From Certhia americana (lineage: Eukaryota > Chordata > Aves > Passeriformes > Certhiidae): a stretch of 64,000 bases of DNA. The notes below the pieces were generated by a model, which saw only the letters and a list, made by a program, of their open reading frames with translations, made no database searches and was not told the origin of the DNA. The stretch lies in assembly GCA_018697195.1 (NCBI GenBank), contig CM031858.1, positions 82,095,133 through 82,159,132 of the forward strand, given 5' to 3'. The position numbers and the translations under genes were made by a program. Shown piece by piece: positions 50,085 through 62,415 of this stretch. Each line of letters opens with the position of its first letter. The stretch's first letter is position 1.

Positions 50085-50330
50085 AAAGAAGGAAAAAAAC
50101 TTAGATGCAAAGGGGAAAATCTACTCCAAAGTTGATTAATGGTATTTATATATGTCTCACAAGTGGTCCAGATTAAGTCAAGCACGTGGCACGTTTAACA
50201 TCTGCTGTGAAAATGTTTGTTTACATTTATTCCATTGAGGTGATCCTTCCTATCAGCAGTGTGACTCTGCTGTGATTGAAATACCAATTCAAAGGTTTCA
50301 ATATAGCTGTATTCACTTGCTGGATGTGGG
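50085..50330. promoter_or_regulatory. Block with E-box, forkhead and Nkx-like sites; possible conserved element
   Basis: Seen directly: CAAGTGG near 50159-50165 (Nkx2-like), the E-box CACGTG at 50183-50188, and the forkhead site TGTTTAC at 50218-50224 within a TGTTTGTTTAC context. GATTAAGTCAAGCACGTGG lies around 50170-50189. The stretch is free of repeats and simple sequence. This mix looks like a conserved enhancer, but no comparison is available and no target gene is in the window. Confidence 0.28.
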
Positions 50331-53300
50331 GAGGGGAGAATGGGGTGCTCTATCAGCTGGTCTCATTTGTATTTGTTTATTATTTCAAAATTCATGATGG
50401 GCTGACAAGTTTCTGAGTTCAGTTCTGGGAATGAAAAATCTGAAAATGACTTGCCATAACATAGATCATAAGCTGAAAATATTTTACTTTTCAATTTTGC
50501 AGACAAAATTTGTATTCCTCAACACCCCCTTATGAATGATCAACCTTTAAAACCCACAGAGGTGCTTTCAAGCCTCACTCTTTTGTAACAACATGTCAAC
50601 CAGAGAGTCATTAGTGAGCAGATAAAAGGGATGCAGTTAGTTAGATTTGAAGGTCTCAGGACTGAAAGGTATGAAATAAAAATCATAAATGCTGCAGCTG
50701 GAGTTATCAAAACTAGAAATTGCCATCATTTTGAAGTACAAGGTGAAAATGGAGAATGTGATAACAGGAAAAATGGGAATGATCATAACTGTGGCAGTCT
50801 TTTGATCTTCAAAGCACAAAGGGCTTACATTTTGCTAATGAATCTTGCTAAAATTACTTCATGTCATTCAAACTCTATGTGGCAGAACATTGGAGAAGGG
50901 TTCAGGTGATATTGTTATGGAAAAGGGAGCTTTCTGATGGTCTTTGCATCCAAGATGACACGAAAAACAAGCTGCAGCTTGATGGGATTTGCACTGACAA
51001 GTAGGTTTTTATTGTTTCTCATGTTCTTGGTATTTCTTGGGCTTTCAGGAAGCTTTTGAAAATAAGGCTCATGTATCTTTCAGAAATATTGCATTTCAGA
51101 GAGATTTAACTTCTCCAGTTCAGTGAGGAAAACATGAATTCTCTGGTACTAAGTAAATTCTACTGCTGGATTTTAAGGACCGTGTTGATTTGCTACAGTG
51201 ATTTGACCTATATCTCCTAATCTTTTCTGTTGAACTATGACTTTCAACTAGTGCTTAGAGTAAGCAGAGGCACGTGAAAATTGGTCCTTCTCCACAAAAT
51301 GCTAGAGCAGAGATTTCTGCATGTGTCACTTGTGATCACAAGACCTGCTCAGAGCCCCCTAAATTGTCTCTGCCTTACTGCCTGTCTGCTCAGGGCAGTC
51401 AAATGCTGCTGACTACAGATGGGAGTGAGAGAAGATGGGCTGACCACAGCAACCTAAGGACAGATGCCTCTAGCATCACAATCCCAGCTTGTGCAGCACC
51501 ACCTGCACCCTTCCAAGAGAGGCCTGTCAGAAATGGGCTCAAACAAAGCAACACAGGGGTTCCTCTGCCTCTCAGGCAAAAGGCATTGTGCTGAAAGGCC
51601 AGCTCCTACTTTCCTGAGGATTAACTCCTGCCAGAAAGAAAGAAGCATCCTGCACCTACTCCATACACTACACTCTCAACAAAAAGGAAAGAGAGAGATC
51701 TGGAGTGGGCAAGGGGAGCCATAACCTCACACTGTAGGGTTAGGAGGACTTGGGGTAACCGCAATTAAATGCAAGATAGTACTTCTTTTCAAGGATAAAT
51801 GAAACAATCTGAAGAAAATTGTTCCCAGCAGATGGGAAATACAAGTCACAATGAGTGAATGCACATAGCTGCTGTATGCTGGCAGCAAAGATTAGGTTTC
51901 AAGACACTCTGAATTTAGCAGAAGGTAAGAAAGAAGTAATTTTTTTTTTTAATTCCTGTGTATTGAATTCTGCATATTGTTGACCTATTTATTTCTAATG
52001 GGAATTTTTAGAAAGAGGAATTTTCAAAATTAAGACCTTCTGTGAGTTAGAGACCCACTAGAACTTTCAAGAAATTTATCACTATACAGCAAAGGAAAAT
52101 GAACTTACATTCTTCTAGTGCATGATAAGACATCTTTTCTGTGATTAAGACAGAGAGGGAGTAAAGAGCAAATACAGCATCACTGCTATGATTTATTCCC
52201 AGCAGCAGCAGTAGCCAGTTCTTTTGGATGAAAACAAAAGCTGACAACCTTAAAGACCCAAATGAAAAAACCCTTATTAACTAGGGGTCCTTTGAAAAAC
52301 CCATCTTCTGGAAATAGTAGTTTACATGGGAAAAAACAGAAAAAGAGTATTTTGCTTGTATTTTTATTTGAATGTGAGTTTTTTTCTGTCACACAGAGTC
52401 ATATGATAAATATATAAATATTAATTGAGGTATTTTCTAACTGATGTCATATTCATCTGCCGTATTTTCTTCTACACCTAAACCAAGCTTTTACTGAAAT
52501 TTATCTGGAACTATTACCACTGGTCCCATAAGAATTCTTTTTAACATGGTGCTTCAGAACTTTTAATATCACCAGATATTAAAGGACACTGTCACAGGAA
52601 ATGCCAAAGAAGAAACCTTTTTTAGCAATGGTTCTTTTTAAAAGATTTCATGCGTCAATAGAAAATTGTTTCCACCTGTCTGTCTTGTCTAAGACAAATT
52701 ATTGTCTTAGATGTTGCCTAGTAATTTTTTGTCCACAAACAAAGTTTTTAAATCATAAAACTTTATAATGAAGAAAAGGTCACTTCATTTATGCTGTTTC
52801 TAGTGTCTTCAGGTAGGGCAGGGAAAGGCTTGTCCAAGCCTCAACAGGTTGCACTAAGCTGTGGCAGGTGCTCCACAGATTTTTCACTCATCAAACAGGT
52901 CAGCAAAAGTCCATTCAAACATAAAAATGAAAATAGAAAACTCCTCCTTTCACTGAGAAAAAAACCAAGGAGCTCTTGAGTAAATGATGAGAAAAAACAA
53001 GATAAAGCAAGGCAGGAGGACCCCTTGAGAAGGAAGAGCTACAGGATTAAGCACAGATGAGTGACTGAATTGTGCAGGAGAGGGTGGAAAACTGGAAAAA
53101 CAATCCCAACTCTTGGCTGAAAGCCTCAAGTCTCTAATGCCAAATACCTGAATTTTTGAAAGCCCCCAATACAGAATCCCAGCCAATGCAACAATCATGT
53201 TTGGACACGACTGCGAATTCCCAACTGCTTTATTAAGCTGTGCTCATTTGACCTTTAATATCTAAACAGCAGGTTACAACAAATATAGGCAGACTTCCTA

Positions 53301-53636
53301 TATTGCCAGTGCCAATCAACATCTCCTGCCAAGGTTGGTGTCTGGGAATCGTTTGGACATGAATGAATTCAGAAACCCAACACACAAGGCAAAGCCACTT
53401 GCAGTTTGATGTTACTCCTCACAATACCTGAGTAAGAACAATAGAATGCTCACAGACATATTATGTTACTGTATCAGTGATCTGATAATGGAATGAAATG
53501 AGTTAAAACTCCAGAGACCTGCAGAATCCACACTTCAGGATCAATCAGGCAGCTAGAGCTGGAAAATTAGAATGTGACTTGTAATAACTCAGAAGACTGA
53601 AATGGGCAAAATCAGCAAGAATTTTAGATTGGTTAA
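50331..53636. other. Unique sequence, no gene seen
   Basis: A GC-richer part at 51270-51720 contains overlapping frames on both strands (106, 86 and 64 codons) with no recognised domain. A 9-bp hairpin is at 52689-52710. The part 53200-53480 has a regulatory-like texture (TTGACCTTTAATATC near 53249) but nothing decisive. Confidence 0.45.
52689..52710. repeat. Perfect 9-bp hairpin
   Basis: CTAAGACAA, a 4-base loop, then TTGTCTTAG. No other element is attached. Confidence 0.85.
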
Positions 53637-53660
53637 TTTTTTTTTTTTTTTTTTTTTTTT
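53637..53660. repeat. Run of 24 T
   Basis: Homopolymer with AT-rich flanks. No retroelement body recognised on either side. Confidence 0.92.
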
Positions 53661-55016
53661 ACTTCATTGGTTGTTTAGTTACATTATTTTGCTCTTTATA
53701 TATATTTTATTATATTTTTTGTGAATGTGTTCTATTTGTATTTGAGTTATTTGAAGAATAGGTAAAAGAAATAGCTGTATGCTAGTGCTCCTAACATCTT
53801 TAAAAGCACTCTGTAACAACTCCAGTTTTGAGTGATCTCAGTAATGAGCTTACAGTAAACTTTCGTAAGAATGGCATGTTTTAAAATGAGACCAAGAAAA
53901 GATAAGAAAAAAAAAAGGAATGCAGGTGTTATCTTTTATCTAAGAATGAAGAATACTTTACTTTCTACACAGAGAAAATAAAAAGTGGCAAACACCCCCC
54001 CAAATTATAAAAACGGGCAAACTAGAAAATTTAAAAGCTCATAAATCACACTCCCTACTGTCTATAATAGTCTTTCTTTCAGCATAATCAAGAACTTTCT
54101 GATCTGCAGGAAACTGCACAATCCTTTTGAGCCTTTGGGGTTTCCCTGTCACATCTCAGATGTGGGGTTTATATGCTGCCTGTAGTGTCTCCTGTGAAAC
54201 TCAGGTTCCAGTTCTTTGCCTCTATCTGCAGTCTGTGGGCTGCAAGAGCCCTCCAGAAATAGTCTCAGCTGCCTCCAAGAGAAAGGACAATCTGAATTGG
54301 AGGGTCAGATCCACTTACTTTCTTTTTGAAGTCACATAATGCACAAACTGAAAAAAAAAAAAAAATCCCAAACAAATGGATGCTCTCCATTATGCCCTGA
54401 AATCCCTTGGATACAATTTGCATTGTGGCCCAACATAAATAATCCTTGTAGTTCCCTATTATTCATGCACACAAAGAGCGTTAAAAAAAAAAACAAAAAA
54501 ACAAAAAAAAAAAAAAAACAAAAAAAAACAAAACAAAAAAACACTCTCTTCTTTTTTTTAGCAAAACTTTAAGGAAAAAATTCTGAGATAAGAAATAATA
54601 ACTATTTACCGAGAGGATGGTTTGTCTAAAATGAACATTTTCCTCCTACTCCCTGCTGGTGATAAATTATACAATAAACTGACTGAGGTGAATTGCTTTA
54701 CTTCCATCATATGCATCTGATAAATTATTTTTTATTTCTCACCCAGACTGTTATATTTTGAAAAGAGAGCATACCCTTAAGAGCAAAGAAAATCAATGCA
54801 GTAAAGCCTAAAATAAAAATCAAAATACTTTTTTATATATTTAAGTATTCTACTCTTGGTTCAAATAAGCTATAAACAACTTCTACCTTTTATGGATATT
54901 GTTATTATGCATGGTCTTGGAGAGACCCAGAAGGAAAGAAAATTTAGAAGGGCCTAGAGGGAAAGCAGCCTGAAGGGTATCAACTCTTATGCCTTGAAAT
55001 TTGTTTTCATTAAATA
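53661..55016. other. AT-rich stretch with A tracts, no gene seen
   Basis: It holds eight C at about 53995-54002, 15 A at 54351-54365 and an A-rich CA-interrupted tract at 54483-54543. No gene or recognised element. Confidence 0.5.
54483..54543. repeat. A-rich tract with single-C interruptions
   Basis: About 60 bases of A runs broken by single C. It generates the Lys-rich and Phe-rich frames on the two strands, which are not genes. Confidence 0.92.
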
Positions 55017-55505
55017 GTGAAATACCTGCAGAAACTGCACAATGCTGTCTTTAAGAAGTTAATTGTTTGGAACTGGAGATTAAGTCGGCCAGGGAGTGGG
55101 GAAGAAGAATCCACTCACATATGGGAAAATGTTTCAGATGCTTTTTCCCTCCTTTCAATTCTTATTGAAGTAAATTCAACTTTAACTAAGGGTCATTTCA
55201 TCAAAATTAGTTTTGACAGGCTCTTAGTAATAGCACTTACAAGTACTCTGAAGTGTGTCATTTCCAATGGCAGACTCTCAGATTCCAGCAATCCAAGTTA
55301 TTGGCACAGCACACTGCATCTCCCAGCAGAGCCATCACCCCCCAGCTTGGCAACACCCTTGATAGGATTAGGAAAGAATCACAGAGGGGTGCACCTTGAA
55401 TGTAATTTCTGTTCTCCAGGCTGCCTTGGTTTCACTGCTGCCTACAATGTTACCTATTGCAAGCCTCAGCCAAGCATCATGTACAGCAGGAATATACATG
55501 AGTGA
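55017..55505 (+). other. Open frame of 162 codons outside recognised repeats, not supported as a gene
   Basis: This is the longest uninterrupted frame outside the repeats. The N-terminal part is Lys/Leu-rich with a moderately hydrophobic stretch; the C-terminal part has Pro/Ser-rich and Cys-containing segments (for example CNFCSPGC). I recognise no domain, and there is no signal peptide. A minus-strand frame of 132 codons (55368-55766) overlaps its end. No TATA box, CpG-rich promoter or exon neighbours are visible. It could be chance, an old processed pseudogene, or an exon of a poorly conserved gene. Confidence 0.15.
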
Positions 55506-58500
55506 TGGGAAAACACGCAAGATGTGCTGAGGGATAGTGGAGGGGATTAGGGGAATGGTTCTCAGTACAGGACACGTCATAGTACATGGTGGACAATAAG
55601 CTGGGATACCTGGAATAGCAGGCAGAGTTGTCAGTGCTCTAGGCATGCAAGAATGGATGGAGTTGGAAAAAGAAGAGTCATGAAAGCAGCTTATCAAGGA
55701 GCAGCGGGAGGACTGTTGACAACACAGAAAAGAATAAAGAACAAAGAAACGTGGGGTTAAATACACACTAAAGCTAGAATGAACTACTCTGAACTATTTT
55801 GTAAGGTAGGGAAACAGACATTTCAGATATCTTAGATGGGCATAGAAAGTCTGTGTTAAAGGAAAACACCTAACAGCCTTTATTTTCCTTTGTACTGCTT
55901 TTGCAGCTTCCTTGAAAACTTTCCTCTCTGTTCCAAAGACCACAAGAAAGAAATTGTCCAACATGACTCCACATGTTGATTCACTAGGTGTTCTTTTTGA
56001 TGCTGGGGAGGCTTCAGCTCCTGCCAATGCACTGTCTGCTTCTAAACTTCAGGCTGATGCCTTAAATCCTTGTGCTTTGTCATTCCTTGCTTTGTCTCCT
56101 TTCTCTCCCCTGCTAAAGATGCCAGAATATTTCTCAGTGTAGATTTCTCTAGTCAAGATTTCTTCTCCAGAGGACCTCAGAAAGACAGAACCAGAGGAAC
56201 TCCAATGATATCCTTGCATGATTTGTCAAAGGGCTACACAGTACTTCAGCATCTCTTTTGATTTTCATCTCCTTCAGTGGCAAAAATAAAATAATCTCAA
56301 AACCAAAAAAAAACCCTTTGAAAAGTAGAATCTCATGTGGGTAAAATCATTTTGCTGCACCATGAGCTCTCTTAATAAGTAAAGAAAAGGTTCTCTGGCA
56401 GCTTCCCTAATGATCTTCAATTATGACAACATGAATTCTGAATATTGCACCATTAAGAGTTGCAAGTTTTAAATCAGATTTTTAATGCTTCAGCCTTCAT
56501 TTTAACAGGACTTTGTGTGCAGAATCTCCTTCAGAACCACCAGGTTCCTGTCTGATCAATGATTGCAGTTGCATAAAGTACTGCCAAATTTTGAAAATTC
56601 TTTGACACTTCTCAACAGTCCTTGCCAGGTGGGTGGTTGTCAGCTCTCCACATGGGCTGCCCGGGTGGAATATTAAACTAACTTGAGCATTTGTCTCTGG
56701 TCTGCTCCTGTCAAAATTGATTTCTGTGTGAAACTCCCCAGTTCTTAGCCTGTATGTGTAACATATTTCTTTAGGCAAGTGCTTTGAATGATCTGCTTCA
56801 CAAACAGCCATAGGGATTTCTTCAGATTCAGGGAGAACAGCGTGAAGCCTCACCGTCTGGAGAAACTGAGCAAAATCCTGGTGACCATTAACAGTGTTTT
56901 TGAGCACCCAAACAGAGGATGAAGGGATTTTACCTCATGTCAGGTGTTAACTTTTCACAGAAGCCAGGACAGGATATTCTACCCAATAGTAGGTAGTATA
57001 GGGGATATACTATAACAGACTATAACAGACCAATCTTACTATTACTTTTCTGGAAATTTGCTCTTGGTAGTGCTGAATTCTGAATAACAGGAAAATTCTA
57101 TATAACAGTCAAATTAAGTATTTCAAAGTAACTTGAAGGCAAAATGATTTCATTAGTTCCTCTTTGAATTCATAGAGCTTTCCCTGGGAAGTCAGGAATT
57201 ACATTTTGAGTGTAAATCCATGTGTTTATCATGACAGAAAGATATTAGATCCCTTCCTTCCTGGAGGAATTCTATGTAATTCTCAATAAACCTGATAATT
57301 TTTGCAACTTGCATTTCTGGCACTGGACAAAATTATCATGAAATGCATGAGAACCTTCTCTCCAAACGGGTGCACCAGGGACTCATTTCAGTCTTCCACT
57401 CATTCCACAAACTTACAGCACTGTCCTGTCCAGAGGACAGTATGCTGTCCCTGGTGAAAAGTTAGTAAAGGATTGCCAGTTCAGATACAGATCTATTACA
57501 CCAATAGTGTAATCACCAATGAGTGATTGAGTCTGGTAAAGGAAAGTTTTCTTCACGGTTTCCCTTACATTCTTAGAGCCATCCCCGGACAAATAACAGG
57601 AAATTAGAAATAACTAATGTGTATGACTCTATAAGACATTAATGCCATACCTACAGGATAAGTCTTTGCAGGCCCACTTATTGTTTTCCTTTGAATATAT
57701 TTGTACAAAGAGGGATGATTTGCTGCTTCTAACACAACCCTTTGTGTTAATGTGAACCTAAAGGAGTCCGCAGGCCACTGTTTTACATTGTGGAAATGCA
57801 GTAAAAATTATAGCATTTTCTGAAAAGGTTGTAATGCAGGAGCAAGGTAAATGCAAAGTGGAGGAATTGTCACTATCATGTTTACACAGCTTGGATTCTG
57901 AGCCTACACAATTCTCCAGAGGCCACATAAGAAATGTGTGGCAAAACCACAATTAAAAGAGTTTTTCTGAACCCTGTACAAAAGCCTTACTCACAAGGCA
58001 ATTCCTTCAGGTTCTCTCTGTGTTTCATCAACAATTGATGGCTTGTAAGTACTGAAGGAGTGTGCAGTTTACAAGTCAGGATTTTCCTGACTAACACTTA
58101 ATAAGGAAAAATGATAATTACAAAAGGTCAGCCAAAAAATAAATAAGTAAAGCATGTGATGACAGAAATAATCACTGGAGATAGAAAACTCTGGCACTAG
58201 ACAGAACATCCTGCCAGTGGATCATCCCATTAATACAAATACACATGCTGTACTTTGATAAAGTCTCTGTGTGTAGGGAAAACCTTATCCCAAAACATAT
58301 ATAATTCAAACAAATTATTTACTTAGATATAAGGATAAAGGCAACTGAATGTAAAATTAAATGTGAAGGATTCTGTGTTTTTTAAATTTTAGGCTGCCAG
58401 GTAAACTAGATTGTCTCCAACAACCAACAGATTATCTTATTTGAAAAAAAGTGGCATATGGATAAATATAGTTTTATGAGTTTCCTTTATATGTTAAATA

Positions 58501-60709
58501 AACAATACTGAAAAAATATTCTGCCATAACTTCTACTTTTATTTTGAGATCTCCATCTTCCTACTGCTTTGAAGCTTCTTTCACTTCATCATCTCTGGGA
58601 CAGATGTGAAAAAGTAGCACGGAAGACACAGTGCCTGTGAAGTGAAGCATAACAAGCTTCAGTAATTTTCTCCAGGAAAATGAGAGAGACCTAAAGAACT
58701 GAAAGAAACCTGAAAAAGTGAGACAGGCTCAGAGTGGAACTGTAGGCTTCTTCTGGTTGGTTGATTATGGGAGATACTGCTAGATAAACAGCACCTTGCC
58801 AGAAATTCAAGAATGTGTAAGGCCTTGTTTTGCACAAATAAGTCAGGAACAGCCTGAGACAGAGAGCTCTGCTATCTGTTTTATACACACTGAGCCTCTT
58901 GAGTTCTCTTTGCTGTCTTTCTATATTTTTGCTTCATATGTTTTTCTCCATGTGCACATTTTGTGCCCTTCTAACACTTCTGAAAGAATTTAGATAATGT
59001 TTTAGCACTTAGATAAGGCATAATCAAGGAGACACCTACCTTCCTCATTGTCCTGAGGCTGGAATATGTGCTATCAATTCCCTCAAAACCAAATTCAAAA
59101 CGACTTTGAAACTAGGAAGCTGAGAAGACACAAATAGTGTACTGTGAGAGGAACTGAATTTAAAATGCTGGCATGTCACAGCTCAGCCACAGTTACCAAA
59201 TACTGATTCTGTGGTGACTTGCAGGGGGTCTCAGAGAGGATCCTTTCTTTCTTTCTGGCTCTCTTTGGACCCTGTATCCAGGAGTGGTACTTGATTAAAT
59301 GAAGGTGAAATTGCATCCAACAACTGCTCCTCATTATCCCCATTAAACAACTGCAAGTTTTGCACACACTTTAGAGTGAGCAGTCAACCAAGTCCACAGG
59401 CACCTAGAGAGGGAGAGAAAAGAAGTCTCAGAGGTTATGAGGCTATTTCCAGAAAAATAAAGGTATAATCTATTTTTGTCTGCCTATCATGAAGAAGTGG
59501 CAGACTGCAAGTCTGAGTACCACAACAGGGTACTCAAACACAAACCAGGCTTTTTCTAGCACATAATGAAGAGAATGATGACACTTTAATTTTGCTTCAT
59601 CCTTTGTGTAAACATACAGCTGTAAAGAGTCCAGTCTGCAACAATTCATCACAAATGAACAAAACAAGTTTTTTCTTTAGGACAAGGTTCTTCACACAGT
59701 TTATGAAACATTTACGTTTGAACCTTTTAATTCAAACATTTGCAGTAGAGTGTGATCCTAAGACAGTGAGTATTGCCAGAAGCAGGTCACCTAACTTAGA
59801 ATTCACTTTATTTGTTGACCTGGGGTGAGACATAGGAGGACAAGGAATCACTTTTGATTAGCTTGAACTGTGCCTGTAGGATCTTGTCTTAAAACTGTGC
59901 TGCTCCTTTTTAGCTGCCACCTGAGGGAAAACTTAAAGCTTAACACTTGGATTTAGGGCACAACAAACTTGGGGTTTATTTGCTTAGTGTGAAAAGTTAT
60001 TTAGGAGTCTGCTACACTTTTCATCTTCCTAACTCCACCCTGTCTTTCCCTGAAATGCTTTTCTACACAGACACCCTAGGAAACCAGTATTTTATATGAT
60101 TTAAAATTATTCTTTGACTACATATCAAAAATATTAAATATCCACTGTCATTATTATTTTATTATGAACTCAATCTTGATGTAATAACAGCTCATTCTAA
60201 AATCAAATTTGGTGTCATATGCTTTTTTTTTACAGATTATGTGGCAGTAGTTGTTAAGGCATGCCAACCCCCTTCACTTTTCAAAACATTGAAGTCTTTC
60301 ATCATTTTTTGAATTAAAAAATAAATGAAGAGGGCATATTGTGCATCTGAGCCAAATGGCTCTCAAAAAACAGAGGTTAAAACCATAATCAGTTATTTCT
60401 ACTTATACCTCTTGCTTTGGCTTGAGATATTATTATTTTACATATTAAAATTTATTTTTCAAGTTAAATAAGAAAGTAAATAAATAGATTGGAAAAAGTA
60501 ATAAACAAAACCAGTTCATAAAATCAATCAAAACAAACAAAATAAATATTGTATAAATCAACTGGGTTTTTGTTGTTACAACACAAGCTCCATGATGCTG
60601 GACATGCTACACTTTGTCCATGCACTTCTTGCACCAAAGAGACCAAAACCAGTCCCAGCAGACCTGATCTCTCTCACCCATGCAGATCACCGTCCTTGAC
60701 CTGCTGGAA
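55506..60709. other. Long unique stretch, no gene seen
   Basis: It includes a 136-codon minus-strand frame (56497-56907) without a recognised domain and a 10-base tandem duplication (57009-57031). No mobile element was recognised across 5.2 kb. Confidence 0.5.
57009..57031. repeat. 10-base tandem duplication
   Basis: Two adjacent copies of TATAACAGAC at 57011-57030, preceded by AC so the period can be read as ACTATAACAG. Confidence 0.9.
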
Positions 60710-61698
60710 ACAGGTCAGGCCCAAAGGATTACAGTGAATTGGGTCACACCAGGTTGGTGACCTGTCACTAGTGGGGTTCCACAGGGCTTCATACTCTGCC
60801 CTGTGCTCTTTAATGTCTTCATTAACAACGTGGATGCAGGACTGGAAGGGATAGATGATATAAAACTGTGAGGAGCTGTCAACTCTCTTGAAGGCAGAAA
60901 AGCCCTGCAGACACCTCAACAAATTAGAGGGCTGGGCAATCACCAACTGTATGAAGTAGAACAAAGGAAAACCCCAGTTCAATCCTGGATGTAGATACAG
61001 GCTGGGGAATGAGATGCAGGAAAACAGTGCCATGGAAAGGGCCCCGGGGCTCCTGGTCTATGACAAGTTGACCATGAGCCAGCATTGTCCTGGTAGCCAG
61101 AAGGGCCAACCCTGTCCTGGGGGGCATCAGGAACAGCATCACAGCTGGGCAAGGGAGGGGATTGTCCTGCTGTGCTCTGAGCTGGGGCAGCCTCACCTCC
61201 AGTGCTGCGGGCAGTTGGGGTGCCACAATTTCAGAAGGACTTTAAATCACTAGAGAGAATCCAAAGGGGAGCAACAAAGATGGTGAAGGGCCTTGAGGGG
61301 AGACATACAAGGAGAAACTGAGGGCACTTGATCTGTTCAGCCTGGAGGAGACTGAGGGGAGACCTCATTGCTGTTACAGCTTCCTCATGAGGGGGACAGG
61401 AAGGCATTGAGCTCTACTCTCTGGTGATCTGTGACAGGACCTGAGGGAAGGGCCTGAAGTTGTGCTGGGGGAGTTTTAGATTGGGTATTAGAAAAGGTTT
61501 TTCACCCAGTGAGTTTGGGCACTGGAACAGACCCCAGGGAAGTGGTCACAGCATCAAGCCTGGCAGAGTTCAAGAAGCTTCTGGACAATGCTCTCAGGCA
61601 CACGGTGTGACTCTTAGGGACTGTCCTGTGCAGGGCCAGGAGCTGGACTGGACTATCCTTGTGGGTGCCTTTAAACCCCGTATTCTGCAATTCTGTGA
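60710..61698 (+). pseudogene. CR1 LINE: end of reverse transcriptase plus 3' untranslated region, plus strand
   Basis: The 5' part encodes a broken C-terminal reverse-transcriptase region: near 60769 I read SGVPQGF, the QG block of LINE reverse transcriptases, followed by [12 protein letters not shown] residues. The catalytic YADD region near 60860 is damaged (reading DDIKL then a stop). Blocks typical of later CR1 then follow: CCATGAGCCAGCATTGTCCT near 61071, AGCAACAAAGATGGTGAAGG near 61270, and CTGTTCAGCCTGGAGGAGAC near 61333. The next are GGGGAGACCTCATTGCTGTT near 61356, GGAGCTGGACTGGACTATCC near 61639 and the end ATTCTGCAATTCTGTGA. This is the longest CR1 copy in the window, about 1 kb, and inactive. 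Confidence 0.94.
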
Positions 61699-61739
61699 AA
61701 CAGCTTTCCTAATGCAACCTGTGCATGGGCATGGGCCAC

Positions 61740-62415
61740 TGCTGTCTTATAATCAGCTTGTTCTTCATCAGCACTCCCCGGTCCTTGTCTGCAGAGCTCA
61801 TCACAGCCACTCAGCCCTCAGCTTATGCTGGTGCATGAGTTTGTTCAACTTGATTTTCAAGACTTTGTATTTCCTGTTGTTAAACTTTGTGAGACTATTC
61901 CTCCTCATGTTCAGGGCTTGGCATTCCCCATTGCTATACTTCATGCGACTCTTTCTGGCTCCATGCTCCAGTTTGTCAAGCTCCCTGTCAAAGACAGGAG
62001 GTTCAGCTTTGTTAATTAATCACTAACCTCCCTGCCCTGGTTCTGCATTATCAGTGTGGTGAGAGTGCACTGCCCCATCGTCCAGGTCATTCATGATGTT
62101 AAGCATGATCAGACCCAGTACTGGCACCTGGGGCACACCCCTAGTGCCTGACCTCCAGCTGGGATTTGTGCTGCTTTTGACAACAGGCTGAGCCCTGCAG
62201 TTCATCTACTTTTCAATCACCGTCTACTCGTCTACCCTATACTTCATCAGCTTGTCCAAGAGGGAGATTATAGAAGGCAAAGTTGAAAGCCTTTCTAAAT
62301 TCAAGATAAACAATATCCAGTGCTCTGTGCTCACCTGCCAAGCCAGTCATCAAATTGTGTCAGACTGTCAGACCTCATTTTCCCTTTTCATAAATCTATG
62401 CTGACTACTTCCAAA
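61740..62415 (-). pseudogene. CR1 LINE reverse-transcriptase region, minus strand
   Basis: On the minus strand a frame near 62205-62023 reads RGVPQVPVLGL and then MLNIMNDLDDGAV, which match the CR1 reverse-transcriptase QG block and the residues after it, with substitutions. Further toward 62310 the plus strand reads TTCAAGATAAACAATATCCA, the complement of the DFSKAF region. Toward 61755 it reads CAGCACTCCCCGGTCCTTGT, from the end of the coding region. The order is consistent with one 5'-truncated copy that also lacks its tail. It meets the plus-strand copy tail to tail with about 40 bases between. The 188-codon plus frame at 61460-62026 runs across both and is an artefact. Confidence 0.92.

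Noticed and set aside
54332..54572. Phe-rich minus frame and Lys-rich plus frame
   Set aside because: Both are translations of A-rich simple sequence.
56497..56907. 136-codon minus-strand frame in moderate-GC sequence
   Set aside because: It has no domain I can identify and no supporting signals. It could be retested with a protein search, but I cannot support it.
61460..62026. Longest open frame in the window, 188 codons, plus strand
   Set aside because: It runs from the tail of a plus-strand CR1 into the antisense of a minus-strand CR1, so it is a by-product of GC-richer repeat sequence.
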